Shown here one piece after another: positions 21,301 to 28,667 of a DNA stretch of 64,000 nucleotides (its first letter is position 1; every line of letters begins with the position of its first letter). A program made the position numbers and the translations under genes. A model generated the notes under the pieces. The model worked only from the letters and a program-made list of their open reading frames with translations, did no database searches and was not told the DNA's origin. The stretch is taken from NCBI GenBank assembly GCA_025128025.1, contig JAHLYR010000007.1, positions 124,001 through 188,000 of the forward strand, in the 5' to 3' direction. The DNA is from Synechococcus sp. CS-1330 (GTDB lineage: Bacteria > Cyanobacteriota > Cyanobacteriia > PCC-6307 > Cyanobiaceae).

Positions 21301-21388
21301 CGGCATTCCTCTGATCACGGTCAACCGCACCGCCCAGCTCTATGGCGGCAATGCGGGACTAACCCCCGGACCCAAGGCCGCAATCTGA
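18368..21388 (+). CDS. apcE: Phycobilisome core-membrane linker (LCM, anchor)
   Basis: The 1006-residue protein anchors the phycobilisome core to the thylakoid and serves as terminal energy emitter. Residues 1 to about 240 form an allophycocyanin-like domain interrupted by a loop; Cys203 (EKACSLAATN) is at the expected bilin-attachment region. Three linker (REP) domains follow at about 285-420, 560-690 and 855-980, each with the phrases EFIR or VAELV, the ExVPYxR-type turn and NTLEYAR/ILNSREY. Between REP2 and REP3 lies a long Pro/Gly/Arg-rich arm. Three REPs suggest a tricylindrical core. The ATG at 18368 is chosen over an upstream start at 18341. apcABC follow after a terminator. Confidence 0.97.
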   Translation: MTVTASSGSTRVSPQRYDTLPLSSVRQAEQQDRFPDGGELETLVAFFQSGQQRLEAARRISENADFIVAKAANRIFSGGTPLSYLDAPLSVVRGGASDDTPLAADQAAFQRSVQTFAQGTGDSGGNLISRLLEGAGGDADVRVVLPTGFSPIAIGRYGTDRMRKSLRDMAWFLRYVGYALVAGDPSILAVNTRGLRDVLEKACSLAATNVALQEMRAAAAGLCKDNPQARQLVIQYFNVLIAELQVATPSTRQRLGSPENQGLQLPATYALAADGKQRFIMRSRLSGAQKAEVIRAAYRQVFERDIAKAYSQTPCPVEATQVRQGQLSMREFIRSLGHSKEYRQQFFGRFSNSRAVELAFRHFLGRGISSREEFTRYFDIVSVQGLNGLVDSLINTLEYARVFGEETVPYLRDLGEEAQESAGWGSNRKLFRFSAPFEGAPQYVTLYASYRQPFADQHVYGGGNDPLALNYGAIFPSGTASVATRPAPYGYDSRRILIGNGLAQPGQMDSAQFRKAKPRRVGPKVVRLQQIATGGSSVPRRGGQPSIRGTEASTQAVINAVYVQVLGTAGYAGERNKVEEIKLENGDISLREFIRQVARSKAFRRRYWSGLYITKAIEVMHRRLLGRPTFGRWEIDAYFDTAARSGFYGVVDGILNSREYNETYGEDTVPYERFVTATDRNARKVPGLNRPFDASAYADLTPGKRPDVAAVQTLRTTSDLTNRNLPARRQMIVGGWTAQIVGGETMAPPQGSGTAGPGSIRQAPEPSRRWNRTPATTTGFWISSPARGGVAAATRPAITGGWRAAIGSGQTTGLANQPGAAMAKAIQPGRPQGFSRRQSVGRPVQLGRTNSETEVQEALESVYKQLLNRVPFAAERLGDMESQFRNQQLTVAELVSQVAGSDLFQQRLNRMAPLRAASAAYLALLGRAAQPDEVSAYLGTRSSRGQLAAIETLLGSQEYAESFGQNTVPYLRGLASADGIPLITVNRTAQLYGGNAGLTPGPKAAI

Positions 21389-21413
21389 GCCATAAACGCC
21401 AAATCAAGCCCAG

Positions 21414-21442
21414 CCTCCCGGAGATACTTCGGGGGGTTTTTT
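21414..21442 (+). terminator. Rho-independent terminator after apcE
   Basis: A 7-bp stem (CCTCCCG at 21414-21420 with CGGGGGG at 21430-21436, one G-U pair) with a 9-base loop is followed directly by six T residues. It lies 26 bp past the apcE stop and separates apcE from the far more strongly expressed apcAB. Confidence 0.8.
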
Positions 21443-21458
21443 GTTATCAAGATAACAA
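21441..21458. promoter_or_regulatory. 18-bp perfect palindrome, candidate operator upstream of apcA
   Basis: TTGTTATC (21441-21448), two A bases, then GATAACAA (21451-21458) form a perfect inverted repeat partly overlapping the T-tract of the apcE terminator. A second nested palindrome, ACAATTGT, spans 21455-21462. A dimeric regulator site is possible; a hairpin acting with the terminator is the alternative. Confidence 0.4.
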
Positions 21459-21741
21459 TTGTCGCAAAAGTTGAGCCGCAAGTCGAAACAAGCGGGGGCG
21501 AATAGCCAAACAGAATGATGAACAATTGCTGCGCCAAGCCGCTATCAACAACATTGGCCAAAGCCATTGCGGCGCAAGGGGTTTTTCAAGCATAAACGCC
21601 ATGAAGAACTGTTACCGCCAAGGGAGCAGCGAGGGGCTTTGCCGCAGAATGATTCGGCGATCGGCGCAAGTCGATCCTTCCCCCTTACCCACCGGATATC
21701 GGTCTCCGTCATGGCGGCCGCTTGTTTCGAGGCAGAACTGC

Positions 21742-22227
21742 ATGAGCATCGTCTCCAACTCGATCATCAACGCGGACGCCGAAGCCCGCTATCTCAGCCC
21801 TGGCGAACTCGACCAGATCAAGTCCTTCGTGGGCGCTGGTCAACGTCGTCTTCGCGTAGCCCAGGTGCTGAGCGAAAGCCGCGAGCGCATCGTCAAAACC
21901 GCTGGTGGCGCCCTGTTCCAGCGGCGTCCCGACGTGATCTCCCCCGGCGGCAACGCCTACGGCGAGGAGATGACCGCTTCGTGTCTCCGCGACATGGATT
22001 ACTACCTGCGCTTGGTGACCTACGGGATCATCGCCGGCGACGTGACGCCCATCGAAGAGATTGGCATCATCGGAGCCAAGGAGATGTATCGCTCCCTCGG
22101 CACTCCCCTCGATGCCATGGCTGAGTCCGTGCGGGAAATGAAGAACGCCGCCATGGGCCTACTCACCGGCTCTGACGCTGAAGAAGCCGGCTTCTACTTC
22201 GACTACGTCATTGGCGCCCTCTCCTGA
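21742..22227 (+). CDS. apcA: Allophycocyanin alpha subunit
   Basis: This 161-residue phycobiliprotein forms the phycobilisome core with Apc[21 protein letters not shown] is the typical N-terminus and the bilin-attachment Cys is in [13 protein letters not shown] near residue 81. It has no truncation or unusual residues. The ATG at 21742 is fixed by length and by this N-terminus; upstream in-frame starts lie in the leader. No strong Shine-Dalgarno is seen despite the high expression expected. apcB follows 42 bp downstream. Confidence 0.98.
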   Translation: MSIVSNSIINADAEARYLSPGELDQIKSFVGAGQRRLRVAQVLSESRERIVKTAGGALFQRRPDVISPGGNAYGEEMTASCLRDMDYYLRLVTYGIIAGDVTPIEEIGIIGAKEMYRSLGTPLDAMAESVREMKNAAMGLLTGSDAEEAGFYFDYVIGALS

Positions 22228-22269
22228 GGCAGCGTTCTTTTACTACTCCCCGCCACCACAGCCGGATTC

Positions 22270-22758
22270 ATGCAAGACGCGATCACCAACGTCATTAACC
22301 AGGCCGACGTTCAGGGCCTGTACCTGGACGGCTCCGCCATGGGCCGCCTGGAGCAGTACTTCGCCAGTGGTGAGCTGCGCGTCCGCGCCGCTGCCACAAT
22401 CAGCGCCAATGGTTCGGCCATCATCAAAGAGGCTGTAGCCAAGTCGCTGCTGTATTCGGACATCACCCGTCCGGGCGGCAACATGTACACCACCCGTCGC
22501 TATGCAGCCTGCATCCGCGATCTGGATTACTACCTGCGCTACGCCACCTACGCCATGCTGGCTGGGGATACCTCCATCCTCGATGAGCGGGTTTTGAATG
22601 GTCTCAAGGAGACCTACAACTCCCTGGGTGTACCCATTGGTGCCACCGTCCAATCCATCCAGGCCATGAAGGAAACCACCGCTTCCCTGGTGGGTCCTGA
22701 TGCCGGCCGTGAAATGGCCGTCTACTTCGACTACATCTGCTCCGGCCTGGGCAACTGA
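22270..22758 (+). CDS. apcB: Allophycocyanin beta subunit
   Basis: The 162-residue partner of ApcA carries the phycocyanobilin Cys in [16 protein letters not shown], near residue 82. Asn in the helix before it ([13 protein letters not shown]) is at the position that is methylated in beta phycobiliproteins. ApcA-ApcB trimers stack to form core cylinders on the cytoplasmic face of thylakoids. It is 42 bp after apcA and 33 bp before apcC, on one transcript. Confidence 0.98.
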   Translation: MQDAITNVINQADVQGLYLDGSAMGRLEQYFASGELRVRAAATISANGSAIIKEAVAKSLLYSDITRPGGNMYTTRRYAACIRDLDYYLRYATYAMLAGDTSILDERVLNGLKETYNSLGVPIGATVQSIQAMKETTASLVGPDAGREMAVYFDYICSGLGN

Positions 22759-22791
22759 TCCCTGCCATCGGCACACCCGAGGATCATCTCC

Positions 22792-22992
22792 ATGCGTCTG
22801 TTCAAGATCACGGCTTGCATTCCTTGCCCGGAAAAGAGCCGCTCCCAGCGTGAGCTTCAAAACACCTATTTCACGAAATGGGTGCCCTACGACAGCTGGT
22901 TCGCTGAGCAGCAGCGGATCATGAAACAGGGCGGCAAGATCCTCAAAGTGGAACTAGCCACTGGGCGTCGCCAACAGAACGTCGGCAACTGA
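22792..22992 (+). CDS. apcC: Phycobilisome core small linker (LC 7.8)
   Basis: This 66-residue linker caps allophycocyanin trimers in the core cylinders. MRLFKITACIPCPEKSRSQREL and the end VELATGRRQQNVGN match the CpcD-like linker fold of the ApcC family. A purine-rich stretch (GAGGATC) about 11 bp before the ATG may act as the ribosome-binding site. A strong terminator follows 26 bp after its stop, ending the apcABC transcript. Confidence 0.95.
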   Translation: MRLFKITACIPCPEKSRSQRELQNTYFTKWVPYDSWFAEQQRIMKQGGKILKVELATGRRQQNVGN

Positions 22993-23018
22993 TATTCAGT
23001 ACCTTTCGTTTCTCCCCA

Positions 23019-23043
23019 AGCTCGGCAGATGCCGGGCTTTTTT
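23019..23043 (+). terminator. Rho-independent terminator after apcC
   Basis: An 8-bp stem, AGCTCGGC (23019-23026) pairing with GCCGGGCT (23031-23038) with one G-U pair, has a 4-base AGAT loop and runs into a T-tract. It closes the apcABC transcript. Confidence 0.9.
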
Positions 23044-23141
23044 ATTGTTTGACTCTGGTTGGCAGGGGTCGACAACACCCACCCACTCACGGCTCAATGG
23101 GTTGACGATGGCCCCACCTCTGCCACTCCCCAATTCCAGCA

Positions 23142-24347
23142 TTGGCCCGTACCGCAACTCAAACCCCCCACCGCGACGCAGTCAGCGGTACCCCGAAGGC
23201 TGGGGCGCTGCTGCCGTTGCCCTGGTCCCAGTGGCCAGCAGAGGCCAGATTGCTTCTGGGCATGGTGGCGCTCTGGAGCGTGATCGGACTACTGGTGCTC
23301 ACCTCCGCCAGTTGGTGGGTAGCTGAACGGGAGATGGGTGACGGCGCCTTTTATCTCAAGCGCCAGTTGATTTGGATGGCTGCCAGCTGGGGGCTGCTCT
23401 GGCTTGGCCTGCGCACCAGCCTGCGGCGCTGGCTGCACCTGGCACCGCTGGGGTTGTGCGTTGGGATCGTTCTGGTCGCAGCCACCCTGGTGATGGGCAG
23501 CACTGTCAACGGCGCCAGTCGCTGGCTGGTGCTTGGACCGGTACAGCTGCAGCCATCGGAATTGGTCAAGCCTTTTGTGGTGTTGCAGGGCGCTGCCCTT
23601 TTCGCCCACTGGAAGCGCATCGGCAACGACCAGAAACTGCTCTGGCTAGGGGCATTTGGGGCCCTGATCCTGCTGATCCTCAAGCAACCAAACCTCAGCA
23701 CCGCCGCCCTATCCGGGCTGCTGCTCTGGCTGATGGCCCTGGCCGGGGGCCTGCCCCTACCCATGCTGCTCGGGGCAGCCGGAGCGGGAGGGCTGCTTGG
23801 CAGCGCCAGCATCATGATCAACGAATACCAACGTTTGCGGGTGGTGTCCTTCCTGGATCCCTGGCGGGATGCCCAGGGGGACGGCTACCAACTGGTGCAG
23901 AGCTTGATGGCGATCGGCTCAGGAGGCTTCCTAGGCGAGGGATTTGGCCTATCCACCCAGAAGCTGCAATACCTGCCGATCCAGAGCACGGATTTTATTT
24001 TTGCAGTGTTTGCTGAGGAATTTGGCTTCGTGGGCTCGGCGGTGCTGCTGCTGTTTTTTCTGCTGTTTGGCTTTGTGGGCCTGAGGGTTGCCCTCAGCTG
24101 CCGCAGCAACCAGCAGCGCCTGATCGCCATCGGCTGCACCACCTTGCTGGTGGGCCAATCCATCCTCAATATCGCCGTAGCCAGCGGTGCCATGCCCACC
24201 ACCGGCCTGCCACTGCCACTGATCAGCTACGGCGGCAACTCCTTGATGGCCAGCCTGCTTGTTTGCGGCCTATTGATCCGCTGCTCGCTGGAGGCAGGCG
24301 GTCTTGCCCCTACCCCCCGGCGCCGGCGCACCGCAGCTGCCCGATAG
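23142..24347 (+). CDS. ftsW: FtsW/RodA/SpoVE family peptidoglycan polymerase
   Basis: The 401-residue polytopic SEDS protein has about ten membrane helices. Family blocks are visible: STVNGASRWLVLGPVQLQPSE, FLDPWRDAQGDGYQ, STDFIFAVFAEEFG and the C-terminal TTGLPLPLISYGGNS. SEDS proteins polymerise lipid II at the septum (FtsW) or sidewall (RodA). I favour FtsW by similarity of the C-terminal block, but cannot exclude RodA. The only plausible start is a TTG at 23142; the N-terminal 25 residues are polar. It starts 98 bp after the apcC terminator and 9 bp before ccdA. Confidence 0.88.
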   Translation: MARTATQTPHRDAVSGTPKAGALLPLPWSQWPAEARLLLGMVALWSVIGLLVLTSASWWVAEREMGDGAFYLKRQLIWMAASWGLLWLGLRTSLRRWLHLAPLGLCVGIVLVAATLVMGSTVNGASRWLVLGPVQLQPSELVKPFVVLQGAALFAHWKRIGNDQKLLWLGAFGALILLILKQPNLSTAALSGLLLWLMALAGGLPLPMLLGAAGAGGLLGSASIMINEYQRLRVVSFLDPWRDAQGDGYQLVQSLMAIGSGGFLGEGFGLSTQKLQYLPIQSTDFIFAVFAEEFGFVGSAVLLLFFLLFGFVGLRVALSCRSNQQRLIAIGCTTLLVGQSILNIAVASGAMPTTGLPLPLISYGGNSLMASLLVCGLLIRCSLEAGGLAPTPRRRRTAAAR

Positions 24348-24356
24348 GCTGATTAC

Positions 24357-25094
24357 ATGATCAGTTTTGGGCCCCAACTGGCCGATTGGGCCCGCAGCAG
24401 CGAGGCGCTGCTGCAGCACTCCCTGGCCAGTCCCACCCCCACCACCATTGGGGTTGTGTTTGCTGGCGGCCTGCTCACGAGCCTGGGGCCCTGCTCCCTG
24501 TCGCTTTTGCCAGTCACCCTTGCCTATCTGGCTGGCTTTGGCGGCACGCCCGGCGTTAAGCCCAGCCAGGCTCCCTGGCAGCGCAGCCTCAGCTTTGCGG
24601 CCGGCATCGTGGCCTCCCTGGTGCTGCTGGGCCTGGTTAGCGGCCTACTGGGCCGGATCTACGGCCAAATCCCCGGGCTGATTCCCACGGTGGTGGCTGT
24701 GCTTGCCCTGCTGATGGGCCTAAACCTGCTGGGCCTGCTGAAGCTGCCCCTGCCCGCTGGACCCGATCCTGAAATCTGGAGGCGCCGGGTGCCAGCCCCC
24801 CTGGCTCCTATAGCCGCAGGCCTAGCTTTTGGTCTGGCCGCCACACCCTGCACCACCCCTGTGCTGGCCGTGCTGCTGGCCTGGATGGCCCAAAACGGCA
24901 AGCCACTGGTAGGCATGTTGCTGCTCACCAGCTTTGGAGCCGGTCAGGTGGTGCCGCTGCTGCTGGCCGGCACGGCGGCCGCCAGCCTGCCGGGCTTGCT
25001 GAGCCTGAGGCGGATGGGCCAATGGGTTCCCCCGATCAGCGGCGTGGTGCTGGTGACCACCGGCGCCCTAACCCTGGTGGCCAACTGGCGATGA
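24357..25094 (+). CDS. ccdA: Cytochrome c biogenesis protein CcdA
   Basis: This 245-residue membrane protein has about six helices and the redox-active cysteines expected of CcdA, one in [13 protein letters not shown] (near residue 46) and one in [12 protein letters not shown] (near 165). It moves reducing equivalents across the thylakoid membrane so that apocytochrome cysteines can accept heme. Its stop overlaps the ccs1 start by 4 bp, pairing the two halves of system II cytochrome c maturation. Confidence 0.93.
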   Translation: MISFGPQLADWARSSEALLQHSLASPTPTTIGVVFAGGLLTSLGPCSLSLLPVTLAYLAGFGGTPGVKPSQAPWQRSLSFAAGIVASLVLLGLVSGLLGRIYGQIPGLIPTVVAVLALLMGLNLLGLLKLPLPAGPDPEIWRRRVPAPLAPIAAGLAFGLAATPCTTPVLAVLLAWMAQNGKPLVGMLLLTSFGAGQVVPLLLAGTAAASLPGLLSLRRMGQWVPPISGVVLVTTGALTLVANWR

Positions 25095-26389
25095 AAGCCT
25101 TGCTGCGACTTGTGGGCTGGATCTCCGATCTGCGGGTAGCGATCGTGCTACTGCTGGTGATTGCCATCACCAGTGGCGTCGGCACGGCCATCCCCCAGCG
25201 GGAACCAGCCGAGCTCTACCACCGGCTCTACGACCCCCAGCCCTGGCTTGGACTGCTGAACGCTGATGGGGTGCTGGCCCTGCAGCTCGACCATGTGTAT
25301 TCCAGCGGCTGGTTCCTGGGGCTGCTGGCCTGGCTGGCCCTAGCCCTGCTGCTGTGCAGCTGGCGCCGCCAGTGGCCCGCCCTGCAGGCCGCCCTGCGCT
25401 GGATCGACTACAGCTCCCCCCGCCAACTCAGCAAGCTGAGCGTGGCCGAAACCCTCAGCACCGACACCCCCACGGCGAGCCTCGATCAGCTGGCCGGACT
25501 ACTGCAGAGCCAGGGCTGGCAAATTCAGCGCCACGACGACCGCCTAGCCGCCCGCAAGGGGCTGCTGGGCCGGGTCGGGCCCCTGCTGGTGCACGCCGGC
25601 ATGGTGGTGCTGATGCTCGGGGCCGCCTGGGGGGCGCTTGGGGGGCAACGGGCTGAGCAATACCTGGCCCCCGGCCGCAGCCTGGAGCTGATGGACAGCC
25701 GGGGCAGCAGCCAACTCACCCTCGCCCTCGACCACTTTTCAATCCAGCGCGATCCCGCCGGGCGACCTGAGCAATTCACCTCCCAGTTGCGCATCTTGGA
25801 AGGAGATGGCAGCGGCGGCAGCCTGCTGAAGCAGGCCGAGATCAGCGTCAACCATCCGCTGCGCTTCCAGGGAGTCACCCTGTATCAAGCCGACTGGGCC
25901 CTGGCCACCATCAGCCTGCAACTGGGCAAAAGCCCCCTGCTGGAGCTACCGCTACAGAGCTTTCCTCAGCTAGGCGAACAGATTTGGGGCATCGTGCTGC
26001 CCACCCGTCCCGATGGCAGCGAGCCGGTGCTGCTTAGCCTGGGCAGCGAACAAGGGCCTGTGGAGATCTACGGCGCCGACGGAATCTCCCTAGCTCGCCT
26101 AGCTCCAGGGGGCCCAGCGGTGGAAGTGAAGGGGCTGCCGATACGGGTTGAAAGCGTGCTGCCCGCCAGTGGCATCCTGCTGAAGCGGGATCCGGGCGTG
26201 CCTTTGGTTTATGCAGGATTTGCGATCGCCCTTGCCGGCGGTGGGCTGAGCTTGCTTGCTACGCGTCAGCTATGGGCCATCGCTGAGCAGCCATACGGCC
26301 AAGCCGGTCAGCTGCACGTGGCCGGACTCTGCAACCGCAATCTCACCGGCTTCGCTGCCGAGCTGCCCCAGATGCTCGCCCAGCTCTAA
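25091..26389 (+). CDS. ccs1: Cytochrome c biogenesis protein Ccs1 (ResB family)
   Basis: The 432-residue ResB-type protein acts in system II heme attachment to c-type cytochromes together with CcsA, which is not in the window. Three N-terminal membrane helices (for example [17 protein letters not shown] and [20 protein letters not shown]) precede a large lumenal domain, with a final helix near residues 370-395. The ATG at 25091 is chosen from the 4-bp overlap with ccdA and the conserved start [16 protein letters not shown]. Its TAA overlaps the TAG of convergent queF. Confidence 0.92.
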   Translation: MKALLRLVGWISDLRVAIVLLLVIAITSGVGTAIPQREPAELYHRLYDPQPWLGLLNADGVLALQLDHVYSSGWFLGLLAWLALALLLCSWRRQWPALQAALRWIDYSSPRQLSKLSVAETLSTDTPTASLDQLAGLLQSQGWQIQRHDDRLAARKGLLGRVGPLLVHAGMVVLMLGAAWGALGGQRAEQYLAPGRSLELMDSRGSSQLTLALDHFSIQRDPAGRPEQFTSQLRILEGDGSGGSLLKQAEISVNHPLRFQGVTLYQADWALATISLQLGKSPLLELPLQSFPQLGEQIWGIVLPTRPDGSEPVLLSLGSEQGPVEIYGADGISLARLAPGGPAVEVKGLPIRVESVLPASGILLKRDPGVPLVYAGFAIALAGGGLSLLATRQLWAIAEQPYGQAGQLHVAGLCNRNLTGFAAELPQMLAQL

Positions 26390-26811
26390 CAATCCAGCCG
26401 CGTGCCGTGGCTGACGCGCACCACGGTGTGAACGTTGCCGCGGGGGTGAAAATCAGCCTCCAGCTGCATCCACTGGGGATCGGTGGCGGCAACCAGATCA
26501 TCCAAGATGCGATTGGTCACCTCTTCATGGGAAATGGAGCGGTCGCGGTAGCTGTTTACGTAGAGCTTGATCGCCTTGAGCTCCACCACCCGGGGGCCGG
26601 GCTGGTAGATCAGGCGCAACACCGCAAAATCGGGGTAGCCGGAAAATGGGCACTTACAGGTGAACTCCGGTAGCTCGATCGAAATCTCGTAGGCACGGCC
26701 AGGCCTGGGATTGTCAAAACAGATCAGCTCCGCTTCAGCGATGGCCCGCTCGCCATACATAGGCGTCTGGGTGAGGGAGGACGCGCTGGCAGAAGCTGGG
26801 CTGGAAGACAT
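26386..26811 (-). CDS. queF: NADPH-dependent 7-cyano-7-deazaguanine reductase
   Basis: The 141-residue unimodular QueF reduces preQ0 to preQ1 in queuosine tRNA modification. The active Cys is in [14 protein letters not shown] and the family motif [21 protein letters not shown] is intact. The ATG at 26811 gives the normal length; a longer reading to 26937 would invade the glnB promoter. It is convergent with ccs1, with overlapping stop codons (CTAA at 26386-26389), and divergent from glnB. Confidence 0.95.
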   Translation of the reverse strand: MSSSPASASASSLTQTPMYGERAIAEAELICFDNPRPGRAYEISIELPEFTCKCPFSGYPDFAVLRLIYQPGPRVVELKAIKLYVNSYRDRSISHEEVTNRILDDLVAATDPQWMQLEADFHPRGNVHTVVRVSHGTRLDC

Positions 26812-26890
26812 CGGAGCAAGGAAAGGGAAAGGGTCAGTGCCACTAGGCGATCTTAAGGAAAGTGGCCGCAGCCAACAGCTGCCCTGACCG

Positions 26891-26904
26891 GTAGCAACCG
26901 CTAC
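26891..26904 (+). promoter_or_regulatory. NtcA-type binding site upstream of glnB
   Basis: GTAGCAACCGCTAC matches the cyanobacterial NtcA consensus GTA-N8-TAC exactly. It ends 93 bp before the glnB start, a suitable place for nitrogen control of PII. A TACCAT at 26945-26950 could serve as -10, but the 40-bp spacing exceeds the usual 22-23 bp for class II NtcA promoters. Confidence 0.55.
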
Positions 26905-26967
26905 GACGACCCCCACAAAGCTCGGGCCTAATGGCATTACTCCCTACCATCGGCAGGGATTTCCTGA

Positions 26968-27336
<369 letters not shown>

Positions 27337-27357
27337 GCGCCAGCACCCCTTTTGCTT

Positions 27358-28287
27358 TTATGCCCTGGGGGTCAGCGTGCTGGCTACCAGGGTTTTTATT
27401 TGCTCTGGGCTTATTGGCGCAGGGCTTATTGGTGCAGAGCTGAATTTTGGGTCGCTGTGGGCTGGTTCAACAAGCTGTTCAACAGGCTCAAAAACATCAC
27501 CTGCAACATCACCCATTCCGACCTGCCCATCGCAATCGGAGCGCCGCAGCCAGAGCAGGTATTCGTGGTTGCCGGCAGGTCCGGTGATTGGTGAGGCCAC
27601 CAGGCCGCAAGCCACCAAGCCCAGGCCAGTGGCCGCGGTGATCACCCCTTCGATGGCATCGCAGTGGGCAACCGGATCACGCACCACCCCACCCTTGCCC
27701 ACCCGGCCCTTGCCCACCTCAAACTGGGGTTTAACCAGCAGCAGCAGATCCACGGGTGCTTGGGGTTGCACCAGCGCCAGCAGCGCCGGCAGCACCAAGG
27801 CCAGGGCAATGAACGACACATCGGCCACCGCTAGATCGGGCCAGGGGTCCTCGGGCCCATAGAGCTCGGCCGGGGTGAGGTGACGCAGGTTGGTGCGCTC
27901 CTTGAGCACTACCCGAGGATCACTGCGCAGGCTCCAGGCCGTCTGGCCGTAGCCCACATCAATTCCGTAAATGCGGCAGGCCCCGTGCTGAAGCAGACAA
28001 TCGCTGAAGCCGCCAGTGGAGATGCCGCCATCAAGGCAAACGCGCCCCTGCACGGCGATGGGGAAGGCCTCCAGGGCCCGCACCAGCTTTTCGCCACCCC
28101 TTGATACGTAGCGGGGAAGCTGCTGCACCAGCAGCTCCGCCTCCGGCAGCACCTCGGTGCCTGGTTTATCGAGCACTTTGTCGCCATGGCGCACCCGCCC
28201 GGCCCTAATCAATTGCTGGGCCTGCTGACGGCTAGCCGCCAGGCCGCGGGCCACGAGCTCCAAATCCAGTCGTTGCTTGCGGGCCAT
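27358..28287 (-). CDS. TlyA family rRNA 2'-O-methyltransferase
   Basis: This 309-residue protein has an N-terminal S4 RNA-binding domain (residues 4 to about 65, RLDLELVARGLAASRQQAQ) and an FtsJ-like methyltransferase domain with DGGISTGGFSD as SAM loop and later DVSFIAL and KPQFEVG. TlyA proteins methylate ribose in 16S/23S rRNA. The ATG at 28287 is chosen; a longer frame to 28425 adds 46 unrelated residues. The last 25 residues are unusual and contain APISP twice, from a 15-bp tandem repeat, and overlap the glnB terminator on the other strand. Confidence 0.9.
   Translation of the reverse strand: MARKQRLDLELVARGLAASRQQAQQLIRAGRVRHGDKVLDKPGTEVLPEAELLVQQLPRYVSRGGEKLVRALEAFPIAVQGRVCLDGGISTGGFSDCLLQHGACRIYGIDVGYGQTAWSLRSDPRVVLKERTNLRHLTPAELYGPEDPWPDLAVADVSFIALALVLPALLALVQPQAPVDLLLLVKPQFEVGKGRVGKGGVVRDPVAHCDAIEGVITAATGLGLVACGLVASPITGPAGNHEYLLWLRRSDCDGQVGMGDVAGDVFEPVEQLVEPAHSDPKFSSAPISPAPISPEQIKTLVASTLTPRA
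27363..27401 (+). terminator. Terminator of glnB, embedded in tlyA 3' coding end
   Basis: CCCTGG (27363-27368) pairs with CCAGGG (27387-27392). An inner GTCAG/CTGGC stem (27371-27375 with 27380-27384) extends the hairpin. TTTTTATTT follows directly. It lies 27 bp past the glnB stop and within the tlyA coding sequence. Confidence 0.6.
27407..27436. repeat. 15-bp tandem duplication in tlyA 3' end
   Basis: GGGCTTATTGGCGCA and GGGCTTATTGGTGCA stand head to tail with one mismatch. In tlyA they encode APISP twice in a non-conserved C-terminal tail. Confidence 0.85.
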
Positions 28288-28400
28288 GGCGCTCCACGTT
28301 TTGTGATCAAACCACAACGCAAACGGAACAGATTCCAAGCATCTCTGCCTCCGCACCAAAACCCAGCAGAGGATGGCGCCCATAAGTTGATCCGGCACCG

Positions 28401-28613
28401 ATGGCCACCCCAATCCGGACCGCAAATCCTGCAGCCAATGTGCTGGAACTGCTCTATCCAGGCAGCTTCGTCAAACTGCGCAATCAACCCTCCGACCTAC
28501 CCCCCTTCCAGCTGATCCAGTGCCGTGGCGGTCGCTGCTGGGTGCGGCAGCAGGCCTGGGGCCAGCAGGTGCATTGGGAGGTGGAGCACCAGCGCCTAAC
28601 GACGGCTGCCTAA
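28401..28613 (+). CDS. Small conserved-looking hypothetical protein (70 aa)
   Basis: The 70-residue soluble protein has the pattern ELLYPGSFVKLRNQPSDLPPFQLIQCRGGRCWVRQQAWG, which suggests a small beta-rich fold with a CxxxxxC pair. I recognise no family name. It sits 54 bp before purB on the same strand and diverges from tlyA with 113 bp between them. Codon use looks like neighbouring genes. It is probably real, but function is unknown. Confidence 0.6.
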   Translation: MATPIRTANPAANVLELLYPGSFVKLRNQPSDLPPFQLIQCRGGRCWVRQQAWGQQVHWEVEHQRLTTAA

Positions 28614-28667
28614 GAGGGCAGCAGGGGCGCACCCATACATTGGTCTGGACGTGAGCCAGACGCGGCC

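Larger units (their letters stand above)
21389..21741. other. 353-bp apcE-apcA intergenic region
   Basis: This gene-free stretch is less GC-rich than its surroundings. It holds the apcE terminator, a palindrome TTGTTATC-AA-GATAACAA just after it, two copies of AACAATTG (21454-21461 and 21521-21528) and an 11-bp direct repeat CATAAACGCCA at 21391-21401 and 21591-21601. The apcA promoter and 5' leader must lie here, but I cannot place a convincing -35/-10 pair. No tRNA or small ORF with support was found. Confidence 0.7.
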
